Shown: piece after piece, positions 25,432-34,006 of the stretch
Position numbering within the stretch: position 1 is the first letter of the stretch
Layout: every line of letters begins with the position of its first letter
DNA from: Hyphomonas sp.
GTDB lineage: Bacteria; Pseudomonadota; Alphaproteobacteria; Caulobacterales; Hyphomonadaceae
Assembly (NCBI GenBank): GCA_016124495.1
Contig: WGNP01000003.1
Span: forward strand, 62,001 to 126,000
Direction: 5' to 3'
Length of the DNA: 64,000 nucleotides
Translations under genes and position numbers: made by a program
Notes under the pieces: model-generated
Seen by the model: the letters and a program-made list of their open reading frames with translations, nothing else
Database searches by the model: none
What the model was told of the DNA's origin: nothing

Positions 25432-27663
25432 TTACGCCGCGACTTTCGCTTTCGTCCCAGCCGGCGGGAAGCGATCGTAGAAACCTTCGCCCTTGGCGGC
25501 CATGTCGCGCAGCAGCTTGTTGGGGCGGAAGCGGTCACCGTACTTGTCGGCGAGACGATCAGCTTCGGCGACGAATTCCTTGATGCCCCAGATCAGGTCG
25601 ACATAGGAACAGCAGCCGCCGGTGAAAGGGGCAAAGCCCCAGGCGAGGATCGAGCCGATATCGGCGTCGCGCGCATCGGTGATAACGCCTTCCTCGAAGC
25701 AGCGAGCCACTTCCACCGCCTGACGCACGAGGAAGCGGTTCATCAGCTCCTTCTTAAGCGCTGGCGGGCACTCGTCGATCTTGATTTCGAGCTGCTTGTT
25801 GATGTCCGGCCAGAGGCGGGACGGCTTGCCCTTCTCGTCATAGTCATAAAAGCCCTTGCCCGCCTTGCGACCAACGCGGCCCTGGTCTTCGACGAGCCAG
25901 GCGAGGAAGTTCGTGCGTTCATCCGCCTGCAAATCAATGCCGGTGGCTTCCGCCATCGCGCGCGTCACTTTCAGCGCGGTGTCGAGGCCCACGGAGTCGG
26001 AGACTTCCAGTGCGCCCATCGGCATGCCGGCCTGGCGGCCAACGTTCTCGATGATCGCCGGCTTGATGCCTTCGCCCAGCATCTCCATGCCTTCGCGCGT
26101 ATAGGTGCCGAAGCAGCGAGAGGTGTAGAAGCCGCGGCTGTCATTTACCACGATCGGCGTTTTGCGGATCGCCAGCACATAGTCGATCGATTTCGCCAAC
26201 GTTGCCTCGCTTGTCTCCTTGCCCTTGATGATCTCGACCAGGCCCATCCTCTCAACCGGCGAGAAGAAGTGGATGCCGATGAAGTTGGCAGGACGCTTCG
26301 AGGCCTTCGCCAGACCGGTGATCGGCAGCGTGGAGGTATTGGAGCCGAACACAGCGTCATCGCCCAGCACGGCTTCCGCCTGCTTGGTGATCTTGGCTTT
26401 CAGTTGCTCGTTCTCGTAGACCGCTTCGACGACCAGGTCTGCGCCCTTGAAGTCATCATAGTTGTCGGTCGCCGTGATCAGCGCGAGCAGCGCGTCGCCC
26501 TTCTCCTTGGTCATCTTGCCGCGCGAGACATCCTTCTCGACGAGGCGTACCGAGTATTGCTTGCCCTTCTCGGCTGCTTCTTTCGAGACATCCACCAACA
26601 CGGTCGGGATGCCGGCCTTCGCCTGCACATAGGCAATACCCGCGCCCATGAGGCCCGCGCCGATGACGGCGATCTTCTTGAATTCGGTCTTCGGATGGCC
26701 GGCCGGGCGGTTGGCGCCCTTGCCGAGTTCCTGCATCGACAGGAACAGCGAGCGGATCATCGCTTTCGCTTCCGGGCGCTGCTGCGTGTTGATGAAATAG
26801 CGTGTCTCTATACGCAGGCCGGCATCAATCGGCACCTGGATGCCTTCATAGATGCAGGAGAGGATGTTTTTCTGGGCCGGGAAGTTCCCATAGGTTTTCG
26901 AGGCGAGCATCATATTCGCCATTGTCGCCACCTGGCCGACGCCCGGCGACTTGTGCGGCACGCCGCCTGGAACCTTGTAGCCCTTCTCGTCCCATGGCGC
27001 CTTCGCCTTCGGATTGGCTTTCACCCAGGCTTTCGCCCGCGCAACGGTCTCCGAGGATGGCGCAAGTTCATTTACAACGCCCATCGCTTTCGCCTGCTCG
27101 GCAGTGAAGCTCTCACCCTGCAGGATGAGCGGCAAGGCGGCCTGCACGCCCACGAGGCGCGGCAGGCGCTGCGTGCCGCCGGCGCCCGGCAGAAGGCCGA
27201 TTTTCGCTTCCGGCAGGCCGAACTGCAGCTTCGGATTATCGTTCGCCGCAACGCGGTAATGGCCCGCCAGCGCCACTTCAAGGCCGCCGCCAAGCGCGAG
27301 ACCGTTCAGCGCCACCGCGACTGGCTTGCCGCATGTCTCAAGCTTGCGCAGTGTGCCGTTGAGCGAGAAGCCTGCGTCGAACTGCTCTTTCTTCAATTCG
27401 TCCACGGACTTCTTTGTTTTCTCCGCACCGCCCGCGCGGTCGCCCATCTCGCCGAGGTCGGCACCAGCACAGAAGCCGCTCGCCTTGCCGGAAGAGAGCA
27501 CCAGGCCCTTGATCGCGTCGTTGGTGGCAACTTCCTTGGTGATCGCGATGATGTCGGCCACCGCCCTGCCGGTCAGCGTGTTCATGCTGCGGCCGGGTAC
27601 GTCGAAAATGGCATGGGCAATGCCGTCAGGATCTACATCCCATTTGAAGGTTTCGAGGTTCAT
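25432..27663 (-). CDS. FadB/FadJ-type enoyl-CoA hydratase / 3-hydroxyacyl-CoA dehydrogenase
   Basis: A bifunctional beta-oxidation enzyme of 743 residues. The N-terminal crotonase domain has ASGFCAGADLGEM, GLALGGGLEVALAGHYRVA and GLPEAKIGLLPGAGGTQRLP (both catalytic Glu regions). The NAD-binding 3-hydroxyacyl-CoA dehydrogenase domain starts IAVIGAGLMGAGIA at about residue 330 and includes NFIGIHFFSPVERMGLVEII with the catalytic His, followed by two C-terminal helical domains. It hydrates enoyl-CoA and oxidises the 3-hydroxy product, feeding the thiolase encoded upstream. It is the last gene of the minus-strand block; a membrane protein gene lies between it and the thiolase gene. Confidence 0.94.
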   Translation of the reverse strand: MNLETFKWDVDPDGIAHAIFDVPGRSMNTLTGRAVADIIAITKEVATNDAIKGLVLSSGKASGFCAGADLGEMGDRAGGAEKTKKSVDELKKEQFDAGFSLNGTLRKLETCGKPVAVALNGLALGGGLEVALAGHYRVAANDNPKLQFGLPEAKIGLLPGAGGTQRLPRLVGVQAALPLILQGESFTAEQAKAMGVVNELAPSSETVARAKAWVKANPKAKAPWDEKGYKVPGGVPHKSPGVGQVATMANMMLASKTYGNFPAQKNILSCIYEGIQVPIDAGLRIETRYFINTQQRPEAKAMIRSLFLSMQELGKGANRPAGHPKTEFKKIAVIGAGLMGAGIAYVQAKAGIPTVLVDVSKEAAEKGKQYSVRLVEKDVSRGKMTKEKGDALLALITATDNYDDFKGADLVVEAVYENEQLKAKITKQAEAVLGDDAVFGSNTSTLPITGLAKASKRPANFIGIHFFSPVERMGLVEIIKGKETSEATLAKSIDYVLAIRKTPIVVNDSRGFYTSRCFGTYTREGMEMLGEGIKPAIIENVGRQAGMPMGALEVSDSVGLDTALKVTRAMAEATGIDLQADERTNFLAWLVEDQGRVGRKAGKGFYDYDEKGKPSRLWPDINKQLEIKIDECPPALKKELMNRFLVRQAVEVARCFEEGVITDARDADIGSILAWGFAPFTGGCCSYVDLIWGIKEFVAEADRLADKYGDRFRPNKLLRDMAAKGEGFYDRFPPAGTKAKVAA

Positions 27664-27691
27664 CAGAAGTCTCCTTGAATGCGGAAAAAGG

Positions 27692-28417
27692 TCAATGTTG
27701 GGGAACCGGCAGATCGATCTCGGAACGGATTATCATGATCTTCTGCCAGATTTTACTGGAAAGGTTGGTTGTCAGGCCTTCGATCTCGTTGACGGTGTGG
27801 ATAACCACTTCGTCACGAACGCTCTGCATGCAGAGCGCGGCAAGTTTGCCGGTCAGCGACAGCATCTCGGTGCAATAGTCGAGATAACGCATGAGATCGG
27901 CGGGCGAGAGATCCCGCTCCGGCGACGAGGCCGTCCGCCCCGCACCCAGCACGCTCGCAGGATCCTTGGTCAGCTGGTGCATGTCGATCACATGCGCGAT
28001 GGATCTCAGTTCATGCAGGGCGCTGAGCGCTTGGGACCGCTTGATGCGCGCCTCCAGATTAAGGAGGAACCAGATCGCCGCACCCATCAGGATCAGGATA
28101 TTGGCAATCGCCTCAATGCCCTCAAACCCGATCTGGTCCGGATTTTCCATCAGCCGTCGGACTTTCTGCTCGACCCCCACACCGGCCATGAACAGGCCGG
28201 CGAGAAGGACGAGCGCGACAAGCCCGCGCAACAGCAGGTGAGGCCGCGAGACCTCGCCCACCCGCTTCACGTGCACGTGCGCAATTCGCTCAAGCTCGGC
28301 ACACACGCCTGTAAGGCCACGGTCCGGAAAGCGCTCGCGCACCCGGTCCCCGAGACGCCCGAGCGTCGTGAGGATCGAGTCCGCTGAAAGCGCGCTGTAC
28401 CGGTCGGCGCCGCGCAT
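27692..28417 (-). CDS. Two-pass membrane protein of unknown function inside the beta-oxidation block
   Basis: A 241-residue protein with two hydrophobic segments: about 63-82 (LLLRGLVALVLLAGLFMAGV) and about 105-121 (AIANILILMGAAIWFLL). The first ~60 residues and the ~120 after the second segment are helical and should be on the same side of the membrane. No motif is recognised. It is 7 bases after the thiolase gene and 28 bases before the FadB-type gene, so it is cotranscribed with both. That position suggests a role linked to fatty-acid use, for instance recruiting enzymes or sensing lipid state, but this is only inference from context. Confidence 0.75.
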   Translation of the reverse strand: MRGADRYSALSADSILTTLGRLGDRVRERFPDRGLTGVCAELERIAHVHVKRVGEVSRPHLLLRGLVALVLLAGLFMAGVGVEQKVRRLMENPDQIGFEGIEAIANILILMGAAIWFLLNLEARIKRSQALSALHELRSIAHVIDMHQLTKDPASVLGAGRTASSPERDLSPADLMRYLDYCTEMLSLTGKLAALCMQSVRDEVVIHTVNEIEGLTTNLSSKIWQKIMIIRSEIDLPVPQH

Positions 28418-28424
28418 GCGTGGA

Positions 28425-29630
28425 TCAGACGCGTTCGATGATCGTGGCCGTGCCCATGCCGGCGCCGACGCACAAAGTCACCAGCGCTGTCTTCTTGCCG
28501 GTGCGTTCAAGCTCGTCGACCATCGTGCCGAGGATCATTCCGCCAGTCGCACCCAGCGGGTGGCCCATCGCGATCGCGCCGCCATTTACGTTCATCTTCT
28601 CGTGCGGGATGTTCAGCATCTTCATCATCAGCATGACGACCGACGCGAAAGCTTCGTTGAGCTCGAACAGGTCGATGTCATCGACCGTCATACCTGCCTT
28701 CTTCAGCACCTTCTGCGTCACATAAGTCGGACCGGTCAGCATGATGCCGGGCTCGGAACCGATCGAAGCCATCGCACGAACGCGCGCACGTGGCTTCATG
28801 CCGGTGGCCTTGCCCATCGCTTCGGAGCCGAACAGCACGGCCGAAGCGCCGTCCACGATGCCCGACGAGTTGCCGGCATGGTGCACGTGATTGATCTTCT
28901 CGAGCTCAGGATAGCGCTGCTTGATCACTTCATCGAAACCGGCAGCGCCCATACCGGCGAAGGAAGGCTCAAGTGCCGCCAGGGTCTGCATGGTCGTGTC
29001 GGGGCGCATGAACTCGTCATGCGCAAGGCGGATGCCGCCCATCTGGTCGCGTACCGGCACGACAGACTTCTTGAAGCGGCCTTCCTTCCAGGCCTGCGCC
29101 GCACGGCGCTGGCTCTCGACGGCAAAGGCGTCCACGTCATCGCGGCTGAAGCCGTACTTCGTAGCGATCGTATCTGCGCCGATACCTTGCGGCGTGAAAT
29201 AGGATTTCAGCGCGATCTGGGGGTCAGTGGACCAGGCGCCACCCGCTGCGCCCATCGGCACGCGGCTCATGCTCTCTACACCGCCGCCGATGGCCATGTC
29301 GGCCTCGCCGGTCATCACTTTCGAGGCGGCCATGTTGCAGGCCTCAAGGCCGGACGCACAGAACCGGTCGACCTGCACGCCAGCGGTCGTCTCGGCATAG
29401 TCGGCGTTCAGCACCGCGATACGCGCAATGTCGCCGCCCTGCTCGCCGACCGGCGAGACGCAGCCGAACACCACATCGTCCACCTTGGACGTGTCGAGAT
29501 TGTTCCGGTCACGGATCGCCTGCAGCACCTGCGTGCCAAGGCTCAGCGCGGTGATCTCGTGCAGCGCGCCGCTGGACTTGCCTTTGCCGCGGGGCGTGCG
29601 GACAGCGTCGTATATATAGGCTTCGGGCAT
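28425..29630 (-). CDS. Acetyl-CoA C-acyltransferase (thiolase)
   Basis: Cleaves 3-ketoacyl-CoA with CoA to acetyl-CoA and a shortened acyl-CoA, the last beta-oxidation step. The 401-residue protein has the nucleophilic cysteine in [12 protein letters not shown] (about residue 91), the [16 protein letters not shown] histidine loop, and the second active Cys in [12 protein letters not shown]. It resembles FadA-type thiolases working with FadB-type partners, and the FadB-type gene is indeed downstream. It lies 22 bases after the thioesterase gene. Confidence 0.95.
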   Translation of the reverse strand: MPEAYIYDAVRTPRGKGKSSGALHEITALSLGTQVLQAIRDRNNLDTSKVDDVVFGCVSPVGEQGGDIARIAVLNADYAETTAGVQVDRFCASGLEACNMAASKVMTGEADMAIGGGVESMSRVPMGAAGGAWSTDPQIALKSYFTPQGIGADTIATKYGFSRDDVDAFAVESQRRAAQAWKEGRFKKSVVPVRDQMGGIRLAHDEFMRPDTTMQTLAALEPSFAGMGAAGFDEVIKQRYPELEKINHVHHAGNSSGIVDGASAVLFGSEAMGKATGMKPRARVRAMASIGSEPGIMLTGPTYVTQKVLKKAGMTVDDIDLFELNEAFASVVMLMMKMLNIPHEKMNVNGGAIAMGHPLGATGGMILGTMVDELERTGKKTALVTLCVGAGMGTATIIERV

Positions 29631-29652
29631 TTTGAAAGCTCCTTTCGGGGGA

Positions 29653-30087
29653 TCAGGATGGGGTCGCCGGTGCTTTCACCGGGTTGAGGGTCAGGGAAGC
29701 GGCGGCGCGGGCGGCTTCCTTGCCGCGCGCGTCGAAAAGGTCGGCCTCGGCGAAAATCATCGCCTGACCTATATTGCGCAGGCGCGCGGCGACTTCGATG
29801 ACGCCGACGCGCACCGGTCGCAGGAAATGCGTATGCAGATCAACGGTCGACGGAAATTTCGCGTTCCCGGCTCTCACAGTCGCGAGCATGCCAATCGCAT
29901 CGTCCATCATCGCCACCAGGTATCCGCCCTGAATATAGCCTGCCGGGTTCGTAAAATCTGCCCGCCCGTCGAACCGCACCCGCGCCGTCATGGCCTTGGC
30001 GTCGAGTTCAAGCAACTCAAATCCGAGTGACACCGAGCTGCGCGCCGGCACCGGGAACACGTCACGCAGGAGATGCCGGTCAGGCAT
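29653..30087 (-). CDS. PaaI-type hotdog thioesterase
   Basis: A 144-residue single hotdog-fold protein. The PaaI/YdiI pattern is visible: [27 protein letters not shown], where N and G bracket the central helix, and [16 protein letters not shown], followed by [20 protein letters not shown]. Family members hydrolyse acyl-CoA or aryl-CoA thioesters in the cytoplasm. Its place between an acyl-CoA dehydrogenase (6 bases away) and a thiolase suggests it frees CoA from dead-end intermediates of beta-oxidation. Confidence 0.88.
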   Translation of the reverse strand: MPDRHLLRDVFPVPARSSVSLGFELLELDAKAMTARVRFDGRADFTNPAGYIQGGYLVAMMDDAIGMLATVRAGNAKFPSTVDLHTHFLRPVRVGVIEVAARLRNIGQAMIFAEADLFDARGKEAARAAASLTLNPVKAPATPS

Positions 30088-30093
30088 GACAGC

Positions 30094-31269
30094 CTACAAT
30101 GTCCTCGCAATCAGCATCTTCATCACTTCGTTGGCGCCGCCATAAATACGCTGCACGCGCGCATCAGCATACATCTGCGCGATCGGATACTCGTCCATGT
30201 AGCCGAAGCCGCCATGCAGCTGCAGGCACTCGTCGATGATCTTGCACTGCAGGTCCGAGACCCAGTATTTCGACATAGATGCCGTGGCGGCATCGAGCTT
30301 GTCCTGGAGCAGCAGTTCCGTGCAGTGATCCATGAATACCTTGGCGACCGTCGCCTCGGTCTTGGCTTCCGCCAGCTTGAACTGGGTGTTCTGGAAATCC
30401 CAGATCGTGCCGCCGAAGGCCTTGCGGCTCTTCACATAGGCGACCGTTTCCCTGATTGCGCGCTCGATCATGCCGATGCCCTGCAGGCCGATGATATGCC
30501 GCTCCTGCGGCAGTTTCTGCATCAGCTGGATGAAGCCTTGCCCGGCTTCCTCGCCCAGCAAGGCCGAGGCGGGCACCTTCACGTCGTCAAAGAACAGCTC
30601 CGAGGTATCGGCCGCATGCTGGCCGACCTTGTCGAGATTACGCCCGCGCCGGAAACCGCCCTCGCCTTCCACTTCATCCGTCTCGACACATACGATCGAA
30701 ATGCCCTTGGCGCCCTTGGTCGGGTCGGTCTTCGCGCAGACGAGGATCAGGTTCGCCGTCTGACCGTTGGAGATGAACGTCTTCGAGCCGTTGATGACAT
30801 ACCCGTTGCCATCCTTCTTCGCGGTCGTCTTGATGTTCTGCAGGTCAGAGCCTGCGCCCGGCTCCGTCATCGCGATGGCGGTGACCAGCTCGCCCGAGCA
30901 GATCTTCGGCAGCCAGCGGCGCTTCTGTTCCTCGGTGCCATAGGCGGTGATGTAGGGTGCGATGATCGCATTGTGCAGCGTGATGCCGAACCCGTCGACA
31001 CCCTTCCATTGCTGCTGCTCGATGATGATCGCCTCGTGGCGAAAATCCCCGCCCGCACCGCCATACTCTTCCGGCACCGACGCGCCGAGCAGCCCCATCT
31101 CGCCCGCTTTCTTCCAGATATCGCGCGGCACGACCCCTGCCTTGCGCCAGGACTGGACGTGCGGCACGCATTCCTTCTCGAAGAACTGGCCGACGGCATC
31201 GGCGAAAATATCGAGTTCCTCATTCTGCCGCCAGGCGGCTTTGGGAACGTTCAGCGGGCTCTCGTGCAT
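30094..31269 (-). CDS. Acyl-CoA dehydrogenase (LCAD-like)
   Basis: FAD-dependent first step of beta-oxidation. The 391-residue protein has the normal three-part acyl-CoA dehydrogenase layout: GLLGASVPEEYGGAGG, AMTEPGAGSDLQNIKT, KTFISNGQTANLI, and the C-terminal LQLHGGFGYMDEYPI. The usual catalytic Glu in the YEGT loop is replaced (RIYGGANEV); instead LPQERHIIG carries the Glu that serves as base in the long-chain and isovaleryl enzymes. GGAG lies nine bases before the ATG. A TTACGTTCACGT box 39-52 bases upstream matches the one before merR, so this gene probably starts its own MerR-controlled transcript. Confidence 0.93.
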   Translation of the reverse strand: MHESPLNVPKAAWRQNEELDIFADAVGQFFEKECVPHVQSWRKAGVVPRDIWKKAGEMGLLGASVPEEYGGAGGDFRHEAIIIEQQQWKGVDGFGITLHNAIIAPYITAYGTEEQKRRWLPKICSGELVTAIAMTEPGAGSDLQNIKTTAKKDGNGYVINGSKTFISNGQTANLILVCAKTDPTKGAKGISIVCVETDEVEGEGGFRRGRNLDKVGQHAADTSELFFDDVKVPASALLGEEAGQGFIQLMQKLPQERHIIGLQGIGMIERAIRETVAYVKSRKAFGGTIWDFQNTQFKLAEAKTEATVAKVFMDHCTELLLQDKLDAATASMSKYWVSDLQCKIIDECLQLHGGFGYMDEYPIAQMYADARVQRIYGGANEVMKMLIARTL

Positions 31270-31307
31270 CAGGCTTACTCCGGTCTAACAGCGGCGCTTA
31301 TTGCCGC

Positions 31308-31321
31308 TTACGTTCACGTCA
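31308..31321 (-). promoter_or_regulatory. Putative MerR-family operator before the acyl-CoA dehydrogenase
   Basis: TTACGTTCACGTCA on the plus strand, an imperfect palindrome of the TTACGTnnACGTAA type that I recall for LiuR-like MerR regulators of acyl-CoA catabolism. The 12 bases TTACGTTSACGT also occur in front of merR (33822-33833, reverse strand). Position is in the 107-base gap between the two dehydrogenase genes. Confidence 0.55.
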
Positions 31322-31376
31322 GGATTTAGTCGCTGCGGTCCGGTTTCGCCATCCATACCGCGGCGTCAGGATTATA

Positions 31377-33161
31377 TCAGAACTGCGCCTGCGTGACCGC
31401 CATCATCGCGCCCGCGCCGGTTTTAACCTTAGCAAGGTGCGCCGCTGCGTCCGGCAGCATCCGCTCGACGAAGTACCGGCCCGTGGCGAGCTTCGCCGCG
31501 TAGAACGGGTCCTCGGTATAGGCCTTCTCGATCGAGAGCTTCGCCATCCGCGCCCACATATAAGCAAGCGCCGTGAGGCCCATCAGGTGCAGGTAGTCAT
31601 GGCTCGAGGCGCCGGCATTGTTGAAGTCGCTCATGCCGTTCTGCATCAGCCACATCGTGCCGTCCTGCAGCTGCGCGCGCGCTGTCTTCAGGCCCTCGAG
31701 GTAGAGCTCCATGCCGGGCGTCGATTCCGCAGAAGCCACGAACTCGTCAATCTCTGCAAAGAAGCTAAACACCGCCCGCCCGCCATTCGCGCCGAGCTTG
31801 CGCCCGACCAGGTCCAGCGCCTGAACGCCGTTGGTGCCTTCATAGATCAGCGTGATGCGGCAATCGCGAACGACCTGCTCAAGGCCCCACTCGCGCGTGA
31901 AGCCCGAGCCGCCATGCACCTGCAGACCCAGGTTCGCGCTCTCATATCCCTTGTGGGTCAGATAGGCTTTCACCACCGGCGTCAGCAGCGCCATATAGTC
32001 GCCCGCTTTCTCTCGTACTTTTTCGTCCGGTGACTTGTGTTCCAGATCCCCCTGGAACGCGGCCCAATAAGTGAAGGCACGCGCGCCTTCTATGAAGGCT
32101 TTCTGCTCCAGCAGCATCCGGCGCACGTCCGGATGTACGATGATCGGATCAGCCGGCTTGTCCGGCGCCTGCGTCCCGTTCAGCGAACGGCCCTGCACGC
32201 GGTCCTTCGCGAAATCAAGCGCGTTCTGGTAGGCGATCTCGGCCTGCGACAGGCCCTGAAGGCCAACGCCGAGACGCGCCTCGTTCATCATCACGAACAT
32301 TGTCCGCATGCCCTTGTGCTCGTCACCGACCAGCCAGCCGGTCGCACCGTCATAGTTCATCACGCAGGTCGCGTTGCCGTGGATGCCCATCTTTTCTTCG
32401 AGACCGCCGCAGCTGGCCGCATTGCGCGCGCCGAGCGTGCCGTCTTCATTGACCAGGAATTTCGGTACCACGAAGAGCGAGACGCCCTTGATGCCTTCCG
32501 GCGCGCCCTCGATGCGGGCGAGCACAAGGTGTATGATGTTTTCGGTCAGGTCTTGCTCGCCGCCCGAGATCCAGATCTTCTGGCCGGTGATCTTGTAGCT
32601 GCCATCGCCGTTGGGCACGGCCCTGGTCTTCATCAGGCCGAGATCGGTGCCGCAATGCGGCTCGGTCAGGTTCATCGTCCCGGCCCATTCGGCCGAGGCC
32701 ATTTTCGGCCCGTACTTCTTTTTAAGCGCCTCCGAGCCGCCCGCCATCAGCGCCTGATAGGCGCCGTGCGTCAGCCCCGGGTACATCCCGAACGCCATGT
32801 TCGAGGACGAGACCATTTCGGTCCAGGCGATGTTCACGGCATGAGGGAGGCCTTGCCCGCCCATTTCAGGGTGGGCCGAAAGCAGCGGCCAGCCATTCTC
32901 GACCAGCTGCCTGTAAGCATCCGGGAACCCGTCTGGTGTTTTCACGCTTGCATCCGCGCTGCGCTTGCAGCCTTGCCGGTCGCCGACGGCGTTCAGCGGA
33001 AACAGCACGTTCTTGGCGAACTTTGCGCCCTCCTCCAGGATCTGGTCGATCGTTTCGGGGGTTGCGTCGGCAAAGCCCGGAAGGTTCGAATAGTTGTGGA
33101 GTTGCAGGACTTCGTGCAGCACGAACTGCATGTCTCGGACGGGGGCGTCATAACGGGGCAT
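31377..33161 (-). CDS. Long acyl-CoA dehydrogenase (~594 residues, FadE-type)
   Basis: A larger acyl-CoA dehydrogenase with an extra N-terminal segment (DMQFVLHEVLQLHNYSNLPG) and a C-terminal extension, as in the ~600-residue bacterial class. Motifs: AGTMNLTEPHCGTDLGLMKT, KIWISGGEQDL, LQVHGGSGFTREWGLEQ, and the catalytic Glu in LIYEGTNGVQALDLVGRKL. A TTG at 33179 would add six residues, but the ATG at 33161 is preferred because AGAGGA precedes it at about nine bases. Likely substrate class is medium to long acyl-CoA. It follows merR on the same strand, with the perfect inverted repeat 33208-33237 in between. Confidence 0.92.
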   Translation of the reverse strand: MPRYDAPVRDMQFVLHEVLQLHNYSNLPGFADATPETIDQILEEGAKFAKNVLFPLNAVGDRQGCKRSADASVKTPDGFPDAYRQLVENGWPLLSAHPEMGGQGLPHAVNIAWTEMVSSSNMAFGMYPGLTHGAYQALMAGGSEALKKKYGPKMASAEWAGTMNLTEPHCGTDLGLMKTRAVPNGDGSYKITGQKIWISGGEQDLTENIIHLVLARIEGAPEGIKGVSLFVVPKFLVNEDGTLGARNAASCGGLEEKMGIHGNATCVMNYDGATGWLVGDEHKGMRTMFVMMNEARLGVGLQGLSQAEIAYQNALDFAKDRVQGRSLNGTQAPDKPADPIIVHPDVRRMLLEQKAFIEGARAFTYWAAFQGDLEHKSPDEKVREKAGDYMALLTPVVKAYLTHKGYESANLGLQVHGGSGFTREWGLEQVVRDCRITLIYEGTNGVQALDLVGRKLGANGGRAVFSFFAEIDEFVASAESTPGMELYLEGLKTARAQLQDGTMWLMQNGMSDFNNAGASSHDYLHLMGLTALAYMWARMAKLSIEKAYTEDPFYAAKLATGRYFVERMLPDAAAHLAKVKTGAGAMMAVTQAQF

Positions 33162-33207
33162 CGGAGAAGGTCCTCTCAAACAGGAAGTTTGCGGCCCTGA
33201 ATGGCCA

Positions 33208-33237
33208 AGCGTGTTGGAAAAGTCATTCCAACACGCT
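33208..33237. promoter_or_regulatory. Perfect 12-bp inverted repeat between merR and the long acyl-CoA dehydrogenase
   Basis: AGCGTGTTGGAA (33208-33219) and TTCCAACACGCT (33226-33237) are exact reverse complements separated by six bases. There is no T tract after it on either strand, so it looks less like a terminator than like an operator or an RNA stem in the leader of the dehydrogenase gene. It starts 46 bases upstream of that gene's ATG. Confidence 0.6.
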
Positions 33238-33269
33238 CAACTATCTACATTTTGATCGGTCGCAGGCCC

Positions 33270-33752
33270 TCACACTTCGTCGAGCTGCTTGCGGGCAACC
33301 TGCTCATAGGCATGCGCCTGGCGCTTGGTCTCTTCGGACGGGCCGTTGTTGGCGACGAGGTCCTCGAGCCATTCGATCCCCTTATAAAGTTCGTGCAGCG
33401 CGGTTTCGATATCGCCGCGCTGGACTTCCAGCTCCGCAGCCTGCTTGCGGAATTTCTCCAGCATCATCTTGGTCTGGGCCCGCTTGCCATCGTTCAGGGC
33501 ATAGAGGTCCAGGATTTCCCGGATGTCCGCCAGCGGCAGGCCGAGGCGCTTGAGGCGCACGATGATCGTCAGCCGGGCGCGGTCCCGGTTGGAATAGAGA
33601 CGCATCATGCCGTCGCGGGCCGGATGCAGCATGTCTTTGTCTTCGTAGAACCGCAACGCGCGGGGCGTCACCCCGAATTCCCGGGCAAGCTCAGAAATCG
33701 TATACGTGCGGGAATCAGCGGCAGAAATGGACGAAATGGTACGATGTTGCAT
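33270..33752 (-). CDS. MerR-family transcriptional regulator of the beta-oxidation block
   Basis: A 160-residue regulator. The N-terminal winged helix-turn-helix is YTISELAREFGVTPRALRFYEDK, followed by the wing (RDGMMRLYSNRDRARL) and the dimerising coiled coil (MLEKFRKQAAELEVQRGDIE). No clustered cysteines are present, so it is not a metal sensor; it resembles the regulators of acyl-CoA catabolism such as LiuR. GGAGGAG stands ahead of the ATG. TTGACG and TAAAAT at 18-base spacing form its probable promoter, overlapping a TTACGTTGACGT box, which suggests autoregulation. A second box precedes the acyl-CoA dehydrogenase. Confidence 0.9.
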   Translation of the reverse strand: MQHRTISSISAADSRTYTISELAREFGVTPRALRFYEDKDMLHPARDGMMRLYSNRDRARLTIIVRLKRLGLPLADIREILDLYALNDGKRAQTKMMLEKFRKQAAELEVQRGDIETALHELYKGIEWLEDLVANNGPSEETKRQAHAYEQVARKQLDEV

Positions 33753-33797
33753 GACTTGGCTCCTCCGTTTGTGTCTGCAGTTTCTTGCTATGGGGGT

Positions 33798-33851
33798 ATT
33801 TTAAGCGTTGGCTTACGCGAACGTCAACGTAAATTTCCGCTTACGCGAACG
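33798..33851 (-). promoter_or_regulatory. merR promoter with overlapping palindromic boxes
   Basis: On the minus strand -35 TTGACG (33827-33822) and -10 TAAAAT (33803-33798) are 18 bases apart. TTTACGTTGACGT overlaps the -35. The 13-base sequence GCTTACGCGAACG occurs twice on the plus strand, at 33811-33823 and 33839-33851, 28 bases apart, giving several TTACG half sites. This is the layout of a regulator-bound control region. Confidence 0.55.
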
Positions 33852-34006
33852 GAAGGCACACTCCTCGCGCCCTCCCTGTGGGAAACTCGCACAGAAACTT
33901 ACCTTTAACGCGGCCTTAACAGACGCTCGTCATTTCTGTGCAGGTGTAAACAATTGCGCCGCTCTCCTTAACCTTGTGGGAGCGGCACCGGCGTAAGGAG
34001 CGGCAG

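Noticed and set aside
26269..27678. 469-codon plus-strand frame
   Set aside because: Shadow of the FadB-type gene; no recognisable motif.
30073..31329. 418-codon plus-strand frame
   Set aside because: Shadow of the acyl-CoA dehydrogenase gene.
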